DNA of 64,000 nucleotides from Chinchilla lanigera. Taxonomy: Eukaryota > Chordata > Mammalia > Rodentia > Chinchillidae. How positions within the stretch are numbered: position 1 is the stretch's first letter; every line of letters starts with the position of its first letter. A model generated the notes under the pieces. It saw only the letters and a program-made list of their open reading frames with translations. It made no database searches and was not told where the DNA came from. A program made the translations under genes and the position numbers. Location of the stretch: positions 9,095,712 through 9,159,711 of the forward strand of contig NW_004955405.1 of assembly GCF_000276665.1 (NCBI RefSeq), written 5' to 3'. Shown piece after piece: positions 51,427-63,654 of the stretch.

Positions 51427-51565
51427 CCAGGTAATCCCAGTACTCTGCCGGGTGAGACATGAGGACTACCAAGAGTTTGAGGCCAGCCTGGGGTACATAG
51501 TAACTTCCAGGCCAGCCTGAAATATACAGTGAGACCCTGTCTCAAAAAGTAAATAAATAAACAAA
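51427..51565 (+). repeat. B1-like SINE (5' truncated)
   Basis: GTAATCCCAGTACTCTGCCG, GTTTGAGGCCAGCCTGGGGT, CCAGGCCAGCCTGAAATATA and an AAATAAAT tail. Confidence 0.85.
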
Positions 51566-53369
51566 TAATAAATAAAATATGTAAATATTCTGAAATTAGA
51601 CCCTCTCTTAAAGTTCTTTTAAGCCTAACTTTAATGAGGCAAATGGGATTTTGGATTAATCATGAAATGGATACAGCTGGGCTATGTGATGCCTACACTG
51701 TCACACTCCTTTAACAGGTGTTTCCTTTTTTAAACTGTTTCAATCAGATGTCTTTTACAAGACACAGGAGCAAATAAAGGAAGTACAACCAATAAGGAAA
51801 TGTTAACTAAAAAACATTTCGAACAAGTTCTATTCTAATAATACAAACTTATTTTTAAGGTTGCTTTCTATAGCGCATAGACAGTTAAATATACATAGTT
51901 TAAAAAAAAAATTCTTTACTGTGAAGTCCCAACCCTATCCCCTCTCCCTGCTCTCAGATGGTCTCCCAATGTGCAAATTTCACTGGAAATTACATCTTAA
52001 ATGTCCATGCATTATCAGTATTTCTAGGTTTACAAATCATCAGAACAAAAAAGGTAAAGCCAATTTAATAGATCGTGGCTACTCTCAAAAGTAAACAAAC
52101 ATTTTTAACCTAAAAATCAATCTGCCCTTGAAAAACCACTGTATAACATTTTAGTTGGGTGATACAGGGTGCTAGAGCACAGCAAACTATGAGAAGATAC
52201 TGTGTTTATTTACAGGATGATAACCAATACACCTGAAACAGGGCTCAGGAAACCAAAGACACAACCCAAATGGTAGCCTGGAGTGAAGCTGTGAAAGGCC
52301 TCAAAGGTCAGGCTAAAAGTGTACCTTTCATTTTGTGGGCAGTGGAACTCATTAACTGGCAGGTCAAAGAGAATAAATACAGATGGCAAGTACAGGAATA
52401 AAAAAAGCAGGCTCAAGGGCAAAGTATTAAGTTGGGTTTAGATTTGCTGAGTTTATGAGGCTAAAATAAAAATGTTCAGTATTGTAATTTACTGATCCTA
52501 GGGCTCACTGGACTGCCATAGCAACAGAACAAAGTTGACAGGAAAAAAAAGTCAAGCAAGAGTTGGCCAAGTTTTAACAATTAGCTGCAAAGAACCTTGG
52601 GAAGCTTTTTACTTCATTCTGCAAAAACCAGACCACATTATGGGGAACAATATTGGCCCTGTGAAGCAATTCTAATACTGTGAAGCTAAATGTTTCCCAA
52701 ATCTTGCACCACTTCTATTGTGTTCCAATAAATGTCTCTAGTAAATTTGACTACTACATTCTATATTCTTCTCATGTTCAAATCTATATATTTTGCTTTA
52801 TAGATTCAAAATGTCAACGTAGCTAGCTATGGTTTTGAACATTCATATTTCTCACCCTCAACCCAAACATACATATAAACTATCTCTTTAGAAATAATGA
52901 GATTTTCTTTTGCACATACCCATCTGTGTCCCCTATTACCTTTATACAACCCATTACTCTCAGGAACGTGCAGGGAATTTTTTCCAGGTCCTATCCACCA
53001 CCCCCACCTTAGCCTTCATTTGAAGTATGTCAACATCAACACAGGAGATGTAGTTCCCCTGGCTCTAATAAAGACTTGAAGTAGTAACTCAGCATGGTAC
53101 CTGTCATCAACTGGTTAAGGTCTTCAAGGAAGACTGAGGTGTGGAAAAGTAAACAGGAATTCATAACATTCTGATGCTAAGTATATGTCTATTGAAATTA
53201 ATCAAATTCAGATCACATTTTATATGCATTTTTCATCTTACCTTTATCACTTACTTTATCAAAAGTAAAAGATTGGTAACTATTTTAAAAAAAAAAAAAA
53301 AAAGGTTTTTCACTAGAATATGAGACACACAGGGTTGAACTACATACAGCCATGTTACCCAGGTAGAAA

Positions 53370-53545
53370 TACCAGCTCTGCCATTCAGTTCGTAATTTGA
53401 ACATGTAACAATTTCCCTGTGCCTCAGTTTTCTCATCTTAAAATGGGCATTACAGCAGTTTCAAGATTATTACTGCTATTAAATGAGCCAATAAATAAAG
53501 CATTTAAATCATCTGGTACAAATTTATGCTTAACAGAGGAATGAT
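53370..53545 (-). repeat. MIR element
   Basis: Reverse-complement MIR: CCAGCTCTGCCATTCAGTTC, TGTGCCTCAGTTTTCTCATC, TTAAAATGGGCATTACAGCA, TTAAATGAGCCAATAAATAA. Confidence 0.85.
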
Positions 53546-53645
53546 ATGAAAGCATTTGTTATGGTTCTTATAAAAATAAAATACATTTCTTTGTTCTGAT
53601 TGGCATAGTTCCATAATTACACATTTTTAAAAATTCTTTTTATAA

Positions 53646-53690
53646 AAAGTCTTGGGTTCAATTCCCAGTACAATTAAAAAAAAAATCTAA
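53646..53690 (+). repeat. ID 3' remnant
   Basis: GTCTTGGGTTCAATTCCCAG followed by an A-run; only the last third of an ID remains. Confidence 0.6.
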
Positions 53691-53958
53691 ATAATATAAA
53701 TGCATAGTTGTTTAGCTTCCTATTCTGCAACTATTTATTCTAGCTATACTATATGGTCAGAGACAGTGCTGGGTATGCTAGCTGATTCACTTCACAAAGA
53801 AAAAAAAAAAAACAACTTACATATATATGTGTAACTTTTCTCTGTTCCCTATATTATTTCTATCTGATGCTTCTAGATCAAAACTAAAAGGAATCACCTT
53901 ACCTTTCCACAGCAATAGTTACCTATGACATTATAGTCATTTTAAAGTAACATTCATG

Positions 53959-54052
53959 CAACCAGGGATATAGCTCAGTGGCACAGCACCTGCCTGGCAA
54001 GCACAAGGTCCTGAGTTTGATTCCTCGTACATATACCCTTAACCCCCAAAAC
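53959..54052 (+). repeat. ID element
   Basis: ACCAGGGATATAGCTCAGTG, GCACCTGCCTGGCAAGCACA, GAGTTTGATTCCTCGTACAT. The target duplication is AGTAACATTCATG (53946-53958 and 54053-54065). The tail is AC-rich, not a pure A-run. Confidence 0.9.
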
Positions 54053-56726
54053 AGTAACATTCATGTGAAGAAGCCAACTTCCTCTACTACAAAAGGTACA
54101 AACAATTATTTCCCCTTTTCTTTACTGAAGGCAACATATCTTTGTCCTCAACTACTATACTTTTGGAATTACTAAATTAATGACTAGAATGTGGCAGTGA
54201 GCTGAACTATTACCACTAACAATCAAAATAAAGCAAATCAAGGCAGCTAGAGAAAGAAACTGTAAATTAAACATATTAATCCACATAGCATCCTCTATGG
54301 TTCCAAACAATGATGCACCTGACAGTCTTTGTACACAAAGATCTGACTTCACTACTACAATCTTCCTATGATAAACAACAAATGCAATCCCAGACTCACC
54401 AATCCCTATCTACTAGGAGGTAATATTTCCACAGCATAGATCCACTTCTAGCCCCTGTGTGATCATTCTTTTAAGAAGAAATTTTTACAACAAGAGGGGT
54501 TAAGTGACTTAAGACAAGGCGAAAAAAAACAAAACAAAAAAAAAAAAACCTGATGTAAGCATCAGTTTCTAATGAGTTGAGAGTTTTTAATAATAATCCA
54601 ACAGTCTGGTACTTAACTAGTCAACAATGGTCTAAAACGATTAGTAATCAGTACTATCTGCTATCCATGTAAGAGCTGGGGAAGGCAGGGAGGAATGGGC
54701 AAATAACAGGATTTGTGAACTCTGGAGAGTTCTGGACAATCCTTTCAGTTTTACTACAGGAAATCTAAGAACAAACGTTCAATTATTCATACGTATGTAA
54801 CATACTGAAGGAGTGGCAACCTAAACTTCCCAGGGCAAAGAGCTCCAATCTACCCTCAATCCTTACACTAGACATCCTCCTAGCACGATGATACCATACA
54901 CATAAGTGGATACAAGAAATGAGCTTGTTAGCAGGTAACCTGGAAATGACTACCCATATGTTCCCACTTCCCAGTGACTCTAATACCAATACCTGCCTTC
55001 TTGATAACACAAAATAAATGTACAAACTTCAACGCCACAGCACCAAACAATGGATAACGGCATGACTAGTAAAACATCTCCATAGCACTGCCTTACATTT
55101 CCCCTTGTTTCCGTGTTTCTTTAGTTGACTGGAAAGATCATCTGTGGTCATATTGGAAATGTAAATACTATTATTGCAAAGACAGCTACATGATTACCTC
55201 TAAAAATTACTAACCCAGAAGTTCAGTTAAAGTGAAGGCACTACATTCAGTAAAAGGTATGACATTAAAAGTAGGATAGGTTTAAAAGAAAAACGGATGT
55301 TGTTTTATGATTCTAAAAATTATTAACATCATCCCTCATACTTCATCCAAACTTGAGTTTTTACTTGATAAATATAATTTATTGAGCAGTACCTGTTAGG
55401 ACAAAATGTTATGTATTTGTATCTACATTATTTCAATATACTCAAGCTTCGAGATCCTGTATAATCACTTTCCTTATCACTTTTCAGACACACTTAAGCC
55501 CTGAAAAGTTAGCAAACTTTTGCTATATTCTGTGTTACAATCTAGGACTATTGGGGTTGATACCCAGATATACCATATATCCTCATTTTACATAATCCTG
55601 TTTCAGCATAATTATCTCTACAACAGTAATTTACTCTCAAAGGTGCCCAAGACTGGGCAATAAATTATATCGTTATCAGGGTACTCTTCCCACGCATCAT
55701 AATGCTATAGTATGTAGTACATTCTGCTCCACAGCTTCAGCTCAAACCCTCACTAATCTTGCCAGTGAACAACACTGCCAACCAATCAGTAAAAAGACAG
55801 ATACAGTACACACCTCACTCCGTCCCTATACATGAAAATCCACTAGTAGAGAAAAAAGGCAAATAAATGCCAAGAATTAGAATGTGATTACATTATTACA
55901 CAAGACAGCATATTAAATGCCAACTAGTCAAATACCCACAGACACAGATATAGATGAGCAAAAACTCTCACTATAGATACAAATAATTACTTAGAACATT
56001 ACTTAATATAAAGATTTTCATACTTTACTCTTCCTTCTCAAATCTAAATGCTGTATAGCAAATTTCCTACAGCACCTTCCCAGATGGAAATCAGTATAAT
56101 TAGTGCATAAGAACAAGTAGAGCCTTACTATTTGCCTTATTAAAAATTAAATCTTTATGAAACATTAAAATATGGCCACAGATAATTAAATTAGCATCTA
56201 AACAATGGCAAACGGTAGCTGGAGCAGAGGGAAAGAACTGTGACTTGTTAGATTGTGCCTAAAAATACTTAAAAATTCAACAGATGTTTAAACTACTCCG
56301 TAAACAGAGTTGACCAAGTCTGTCGGCTATAGTAACCTGGATAGTCAAACTAAAATACATTAAAAAAAAAAAAAAAAAATCCCTGCAGCCCATACTTGAA
56401 CTTCTGATCTTGTAACATACAATTTTAAAATATGGGTGAATTTTTAAGACCAGTAACCCCTATAAGCATCTTGTTACATTTTAAAACTATTTTTTAAGGG
56501 AGCTATGTGTCTGTGTGTGTATATTTGTGTGCGTATTCACATTTTATAGAGCCTAGGACAAGATTACAAATTCAGATTAGGAGTAGGGCAGAGGTGTGAG
56601 GACAGAAACCCAGCAGATAAACAGATGCATGATCTAGAATTATAACAAGGCTAACAATGAAATTTAAATGTCACTACTAGTTAAATCAAGCAGTATTGGA
56701 AAGTTCGTGTTTTACAGTAATTACAA

Positions 56727-57002
56727 AGGGGCTGGGTATACAGCCTAATGGCAGAGTGCTTGCCTGGGTTCAAATCCTAGTAGTGCAAAGAAAAAACAGA
56801 TTTAAACAAGGTGAACATTATCAAAACTATTTCAAAACTGGTTGAAACCAGTGGGTTGCAGTAACATGGCAATTTCTATTGCAAAGATTCTTTAAACCTT
56901 TACTAATAGGCCTGCTGTCTATAATTTAGTGGCAGAGTGTTTGCTTTCCGTATGGGAGGCCCTGGGTTGGATCCCCAGCACTGCAAAGGGGTGACCTTCA
57001 TC
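56727..57002 (+). repeat. Two ID elements
   Basis: First ID at about 56727-56803 (GGGGCTGGGTATACAGCCTA). Second at about 56905-57002 (GCCTGCTGTCTATAATTTAG, ending GATCCCCAGCACTGCAAAGG). Both are diverged. Confidence 0.75.
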
Positions 57003-57013
57003 AATAAAATTTA

Positions 57014-57180
57014 AGGCAGTCATGGTGGTGCAAGCCTGTAATCCTAGCACTCGGAAGCCTGAGGCAGGATTGTTGAGTTCCAGGCCAGCCTGGGATACAA
57101 AGTTCAAGGCCAGCCTGAACTGTATAGCAAGACTTTGCCTCAAAAAAAAAAAACCAAAACAAATAAATAAATAAAAATAA
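57014..57180 (+). repeat. B1-like SINE
   Basis: AGGCAGTCATGGTGGTGCAA, GTAATCCTAGCACTCGGAAG, TTCCAGGCCAGCCTGGGATA, GTTCAAGGCCAGCCTGAACT and a long A-rich tail. Confidence 0.9.
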
Positions 57181-57507
57181 AAGGCAAACCTTTTTAAAAA
57201 GTTAAGAGCTGTGTAAGCTTATACCTTTTAAACTTGCCGAAAAGCATAACTAAAATTCATGATACTAATTAAATTGTTTTAAAATTGTTCAGTTTAAACA
57301 AATGAGCCAGTGAATGCTACAAAATGTGTTTTCTAAAAGTTCAGTAATGGTAGAAGAGGTTAAAATATCAATGTAAAATGTAGCTTCAATATGGACATTA
57401 TATACTAAGAATCACCTTTCAAAAGAAAAATGTATCTTGCAGAAATAATATTTCTTAAAAAAATTGGAAAACCAACTGTAGCCAGTATTTCTTATGCCCC
57501 AAAGTTG

Positions 57508-57586
57508 CAGTGCTGGTGAACCTGTGGCAAGTGTGCCACAGCCGGCTGTTACCAGACAGTGAACGCTTTAAGGTTCACCATCACTG
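57508..57586. mobile_element. Short hAT-like MITE
   Basis: Terminal inverted repeats CAGTGCTGGTGAACCT (57508-57523) and AGGTTCACCATCACTG (57571-57586) differ at one position. The interior GTGGCAAGTGTGCCACAG forms its own small palindrome. Same family as 45926-46006. Confidence 0.65.
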
Positions 57587-57944
57587 GATATGCATCCTTT
57601 TACTTTCTGGGCTTAAGTTAATGAATTCTCTATTTTGCAAATACAGAAAGATCTACATTATTTAATCAATTAGACTACTAAGAAGTTCCTTTCAAGAAAC
57701 TGAACTTTTACATATTTTATCTTACTAAACAAAATAATACAGATATTCATAGATCTGTGAATAGATACAAAGGTACAAAACAAAACAATAAAAACACATG
57801 GATGGTATTAATGATGCAGGTACTAAATCCAATGTTTAGAAAAAATAGTTTAAAATGGTAATACAGATAAAGGGAAAAGCAGAACACAAACCTGTATAAA
57901 CAATGAGCACTTTGAGCTCTTTAGGCCTAAATGAACTGTACTAA

Positions 57945-58123
57945 ATCCGAAGAATGGAATATTACTCAGCATTAAAAAGAAATGAGCTATCAAGCCACGA
58001 AGACAGCATCCACACCAACAACAAAATATTACTAAAGGTGCTGCTGAAGGTGCAGCTCAGTCACAGAGCACTTGGCAAACAAGTGCAAGATGCTGAGTTC
58101 CAACCCTAGCACTACAAACAGCT
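57945..58123 (+). repeat. LINE-1 fragment followed by ID element
   Basis: Plus-strand L1 3' UTR (GAATGGAATATTACTCAGCA, AAAAAGAAATGAGCTATCAA) to about 58033, then a diverged ID (GTGCAGCTCAGTCACAGAGC) to 58123. Confidence 0.75.
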
Positions 58124-58518
58124 GCATGCAATATATTAAAAGAGGACATCTGACCGTTGAAAGTACATCATTTTCCTCATACTGACCTAAATGTTTCAAA
58201 TATATTACACTGAAATTCAAATATATACTTTCAATAATAAATGAAGATGTTCATTCTTCAATTTAATATCTACATTCTGTATATAAACAGAATCAAAATA
58301 CTAAAATCTGCCAAGTGTGTCCTAATGATCTGCCAATCTCTTTCTGAACCAGTATCACATATTAAAAAGTTACCTTTGTTTAGTAATTTTTTCCCTCATG
58401 GGATAGCAAGTTCCCCATTTCCCTTCTCTCTTTTAAAAAACTTGCCAATTCTCACTTGCTTATACCTCCAAATAAATTTCACAATCATTATATAAAACAT
58501 CAGTTGGCAAACTTTCTT

Positions 58519-58617
58519 TTTTTTTTTTGGTTTTTTTCTCCGATACCGGGAACCGAACTCACGACCTTGCGCTTGCCAGGCAGGCGCTTTTGCCGCTGAG
58601 CTAAATCCCCAGCCCCT
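58519..58617 (-). repeat. ID element (young-looking)
   Basis: Reverse-complement ID with T-rich tail, CGATACCGGGAACCGAACTC, CTTGCGCTTGCCAGGCAGGC, GCTGAGCTAAATCCCCAGCC. The perfect target duplication is GTTGGCAAACTTTCT (58504-58518 and 58618-58632). Confidence 0.95.
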
Positions 58618-59572
58618 GTTGGCAAACTTTCTATTAAAATCTTGACAGTAAGTATGTTAAGGTGGTTGGTAATCTACCTCTTATTCTTCAGTTTGTTTTG
58701 CTACAACCCTTTAAAATGTAAAAACCATTCTTTAGATAGGAGGCTAAAGTATGCAGAACCCTGAATGAAATGTGGTGCCACCACCTTGCTTGTATTTTGA
58801 TTTCATTTATAGTGAATGTAGGAAATTCTTGAATATCCTATATTTTAAATTCTTTAAACTCCTTATCCCTCAGCAGAATTTTACAGTTTTCATGAATCCT
58901 TCAAATTACTCGTTAGGTTCATAATTTCTGGACATTTGAGGAAGGCACTTATTAATATCACAACTAGGTATATTATTCCTGGTACTTTTTGCCAATGTTA
59001 CAGAAAAACTATAAAAATCATTTGAATGCAACTTATTATGTTACTCTTAAAATGTAAATGAGTATGCTTTAAAATATAAATGTGTTTCTTTCCAATTGAG
59101 TAATTCAATAATTTAAGGTTAAGAAAGAGCAAGGCTAAGCACTGAACAGTGTGTCTGCCGCATGAAAAGCACTCAAATGTTTAACTAAATGATTCTAATC
59201 TTACTCCCTCTCATAGTATCACAAAAGCTATAGCACGGAGATCTTTGTTTAAAGACCATGGCAAGAATAAGAGAAAAATGGGCAGTCTCTCAAAGTTTGA
59301 AAATCTCCCAGGTACCTTTGCTCAAATAAAGTACTGGAGATGTGATCTACTAAAATGATACAAGAAACCAAGTGAGAGGAAGACAATGGGCACAGCAAAC
59401 GGTGGGGTGCAACACAGATTTTAGAGGACATCTAAGGAAGACAAATACACACCAGATACAAAGAGCAACAGTTTAGACTGGACAACATCATTCAAGTGAA
59501 TGTGAGTGGAGCAACGTGGGTTGATGATTGCTATGACCAATGTGCCTATTATTCTATTTTTTCTGGAAAACA

Positions 59573-59650
59573 GAGAGGGGCTCAGGGTTAAAACCTCTTG
59601 CCTACCTCATGTAAGGCCCTGGATTCCATCCCCCAGCAACACATAAAACA
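59573..59650 (+). repeat. Possible ID remnant
   Basis: GAGGGGCTCAGGGTTAAAAC and CCCTGGATTCCATCCCCCAG resemble the ends of an ID-like SINE with a diverged middle. Confidence 0.4.
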
Positions 59651-60282
59651 CATAAAAAATGAAAAGCACCAAATGCTCCAGAGTATCTAGCATAGATTTT
59701 AACCTATACTTATGTAACTCAGTTCAACCATGCATTAATGAAGTTTCTTTTCTCTCCCTGGTGTCCAGCTCCCTCCCTGAACCAAAAGGGTATGACTTTA
59801 ATCATAAAATGCAGAGTGGCCTACTCACACAGGCTACTCTCCTACTGAAGGTTCTTTGCCCGGCCCACACCACAGCCCAGTCAATTACAACTGTAGCACT
59901 CTTGTTTCCCAGGACATGCTCATGACTTTGCCAACTGTTTTCCCTAGGAAGAACTCCAGTAGAAACTCTAGAAGCTGAAGCTGAAGTATAAGCCAGAAGT
60001 TGGTTTCAATTATCTTCTCTTAGTAACTTTCATCCCACAGGGGCAATACTGCCTTGTCTTTGCACATCACCTAAACACACAGCTGAAAGAGACCATGGAG
60101 ATTACTGCAAGAAAACAGATGAATTATTAAGATGAAAACCAGGATGAGGGGGACAAAGAAATAACAATGATGATGAAATATAAAAAATAAGTTGAGGCAC
60201 TGGGGTGGAAGATAACCTGGGTCTCTAGCTTATTACTATAAAACATACATGTTATACTTTATTTCCACATATATGGCTTCGT

Positions 60283-60392
60283 AATATCTGAAATCCTAGC
60301 ACTCTGGAAGGCCGAGGTAAAAGGACCATAATTCAAGGCCAGCCTGGGCAACTTAGCAGGAGGCTGTCTCAAAGCAAAAAATAAAAACTCCA
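60283..60392 (+). repeat. B1-like SINE (5' truncated, old)
   Basis: AAATCCTAGCACTCTGGAAG, TTCAAGGCCAGCCTGGGCAA and CTGTCTCAAAGC, without the duplicated module. Confidence 0.75.
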
Positions 60393-60409
60393 ATACCAAA
60401 AGGAAAAAC

Positions 60410-60690
60410 AAAGTAAAGTATTTATCACAGCAATTTTTGAAACAGCATAGTTAGAAATGTTACACTGATCTATACAGAAATAATTACGTTAAAACCATAC
60501 AATGTAATACACCTTTAAAAAAAAAGTTGTTTGATACATAATGCTAGACAAGAAGTACCAGAATAGTGTACATAACTAGTTACCATTTACATAAAAAAAA
60601 TCTATTTGTATATACAAAAAATAGTCTATAAAAAATTGATACTGCTGGTTGCCTCAAGAGGTGATTTGCCTAAATACCACCCAGCATGAA
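60410..60690 (+). mobile_element. Old LINE-1 (L1M-type) 3' UTR
   Basis: AAAACCATACAATGTAATAC, AGTGTACATAACTAGTTACC, ACTGCTGGTTGCCTCAAGAG follow old L1 3' UTR order. Confidence 0.55.
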
Positions 60691-60998
60691 GAAGACATCA
60701 CTATATACTCTATCACGAAATATGAATCTTAAATATTGTAAGACTTACTTGCAAAATTTAAGAAAACAAAAATTAACTAATAGAACCATTTTAATTCCAT
60801 ACTAATCAGTTATCTTTCAAATCTTAAAATATGGAAGTTTTTGTAAGAGTAAAACATTAACCCAAACTGGACATATCCAATCACATCTTACAAAAATTTA
60901 AATACAATAAGCATGCCTGCTGTCTGTATACAACACAGTTATAGATTCTAGAGCCACACTGCAATTTGGAAGCCGAACTACATGTGGTTAAAGTTTTT

Positions 60999-61017
60999 TT
61001 TTTTTTTTGGGGGGGGG
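60999..61017. repeat. T-run joined to G-run
   Basis: A run of T is followed directly by eight or nine G in EIF4E intron 1, then TTAAAGTTTTT, which also precedes the run (TTAAAGTTTTT): a short direct repeat around a homopolymer insert. Confidence 0.7.
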
Positions 61018-61249
61018 TTAAAGTTTTTAACATTAAATAATATTTAAAATTTGTTTCCATCACTGACCTACCCACATTTTAAATTGCTCAACTGCCATGT
61101 GTGTGGCTACTGTACTGTACAGCAAGACATTTCCATTACCAGAGAAAGGTCTCTTGAATGACCCTATGGATCCTGAAAAACCTAGTAAAATGGGTGCATT
61201 GGAGAGAAAACTAAATGGCTGGGGAGAGGTAAGACATATTTTACATTAA

Positions 61250-61315
61250 TAAGAGAGGACCTTGTGCCAAGCAATGTTCTTATTATGTTTCATGTTAACA
61301 CTATCCTTACTATAC
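61250..61315 (+). repeat. Possible MIR fragment
   Basis: CTTGTGCCAAGCAATGTTCT and GTTAACACTATCCTTACTAT resemble the central MIR part. Weak. Confidence 0.35.
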
Positions 61316-62261
61316 ACCACACTGGTTTCTTTTGTAATCTTATGTATTTTATATAATATATATTTTAAGTTCTAAGAACAAGCCACACTGCTCAAGGTAT
61401 TCATTTCAAATTTTAGATCTGAGCATATACTATAAATTGAAGAAAAAAATGTAAAAATACAATAAAAGTTAAATACCATCTACAAATCCAAAACAAATCC
61501 AAAATAATAAATATGAGCTCAAATTTTTTTAAAAACCCTATTCCTAATTCCACCAACCAAACCAAATGACCTACACTTTCAGAGGAATGATTTTACATAA
61601 CTTTTACCCCTAATGTACAAGTTTTACCAGAGAAAAACAACTGGACATTTTATTTTGAATGCTTCTTTTTTTTTTTTCTTGAACTGGACAATAAAAGCTT
61701 GAGACTTGGGTTTGAATTCTAGCTTTCACTTAGGTACTATGTGATATTAATAGGGAAAAAAGATGGCCTGTCCTAGAGAAACTATCTTTCAATCTTCACT
61801 AACAGTAATTTTAAACTAGTCACAACTCAAATGCCAACAAAATGACAAGAGAGTACTGTGTCCCAAGTGCCAAAATTTTGACATACTACCTGGAAAGAAG
61901 TAAAATGGCTCCCCTTAATTTCCCCTTTGAAGTGACTCGATACTTATAAGCCATACTTTAATGTAACTAAATTTATACACACTTAAAGACTGACATTACT
62001 ATCAAACTAAAAATTTTATGTAATTTCTACAAAAACTTCCAAGTGTCCACAAAAGGAGGGAAGATAAGCAAAACTTAACTAAATAAAAACTCATGGCTCT
62101 TTCCCCAGCAGAAAAGTATTAAGGAAATTCACCAAGTAGCTAAAGTAAAAATGAACAAATAGGATTTGTACAGGCTTCAGCAGAGGCGCCTTAACTTCAA
62201 TCCAATACGATACTGCACTAATCAGTTGTTTAAGAAAAAAATCTATTTAAAACTGCTGCGG

Positions 62262-62322
62262 CTGAGGGTGTGCTTAGCATACCAAAGGCCCTAGGTTCAA
62301 TCTTCAGCACTAAAAATAAGAA
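62262..62322 (+). repeat. ID remnant
   Basis: CTGCGGCTGAGGGTGTGCTT and CCCTAGGTTCAATCTTCAGC, with a short A-rich end. Confidence 0.6.
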
Positions 62323-62615
62323 TAAAACTTTCAAAAAGATTTCTCCATGACTATCCTGTGGTCAGTGGTCAAAGGTTGATTAAAAACAATAAAATTTTGC
62401 AATTTTCACAAAAAATGAATACTTTGATACTGTTTTACATATAGTCCCAGAAAATTACAGTTTTAATTTAGGTTTCTACTTTCAATTATTTTAGGTTTTG
62501 GAATTGTCATCTCCCTAAATTTAAACTCACCACTATCCAAATCTCGCTGAGTCAACACTAAAATACCATACCAGTGACCACAACACTGAAAATTAAACTC
62601 CTTAAAAGTTTATAC

Positions 62616-62756
62616 AGCCGGGTGTGGTGGTGCACCCCTGTAATCCCAGCACTCATGAACTAAGGCAGGTAGATCGTTGAGAGTGCAAGGCCAGCCTGAA
62701 CTGCACAGTGAGTCCCTGTCCCATCAAAGTCAAAAAGACCAAAAAAAAAAAAAAAA
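62616..62756 (+). repeat. B1-like SINE
   Basis: CAGCCGGGTGTGGTGGTGCA, TAATCCCAGCACTCATGAAC, GCAAGGCCAGCCTGAACTGC and a long A-run. An internal deletion joins the two halves of the duplicated module. Confidence 0.85.
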
Positions 62757-63654
62757 TTTTTGTACGAACAAGGTTGAATCATATCTTGTATAATTTTGCA
62801 CCTTAACACTTGGTACACCATCCTATAAACCCATCAGTGACTATAAATATTTACTGGTTCAAAACAGTCCTTTACTATTTTGTAGTTCTGGTCTGTTGCT
62901 GAAACAAAACTCCATAGCTGTGCAAAATTGAAAGTATCTAAATGTTTCCGAAACATCACAGAACACAGTACATTTTACTGTTCAGAAGTGCTTTTTTAAA
63001 GCTAAAAGTGGACATGAGATCCTGTCAAGAGTTTTAAATTTGAATTTTACACATTTATCCTTCATTGTTTTAAAAGTCTGTTGATTTTATTAGCAACTTA
63101 AACATTTTTACAGTCAACCAAATTTCTGGGAACATAAAAACTGGTCAGAATAAAGAACAAGCAAGCAATCAAGCAGAAAAGCTGCCTTCAATTCTGGAAG
63201 AGTGAGCAGTCTGAATTAATGTAGTATTTTTTTTGTAATCTATAGCTACATTTTATTGCTATAAAAGTTTTTAAAAATTTAGAGCAAACTGGTAAACCAA
63301 TACCAAAATAACAATCATAAAAAGACACAGAAATACCTGGCAAGAAAGGTCTAGAACTGGCTCCAACATGTCAAACTTTTTCCGGTAATATATTCAATTA
63401 TGTACCTGAAGTACTGTCACATAGGTGTGACATTCCTAAAATGGAAAGGCCCAGAAGTTTCTGTGAACCAGTGCCGGAAAAAACTATGAAGAAACACCCT
63501 CTACGTTAGAGGTAACCAACTTTCTGTGCTAAAATTAGTTTGCTTCAACTAAGTTTAAATGGCGCCTACATTGAGAGGAGAGCCTGCAGCAGGATGGAAA
63601 GAAATAAAAAAACAAATGAAAAAAGTGATCTCAAATGTTAAGTTTCTATTTCCA

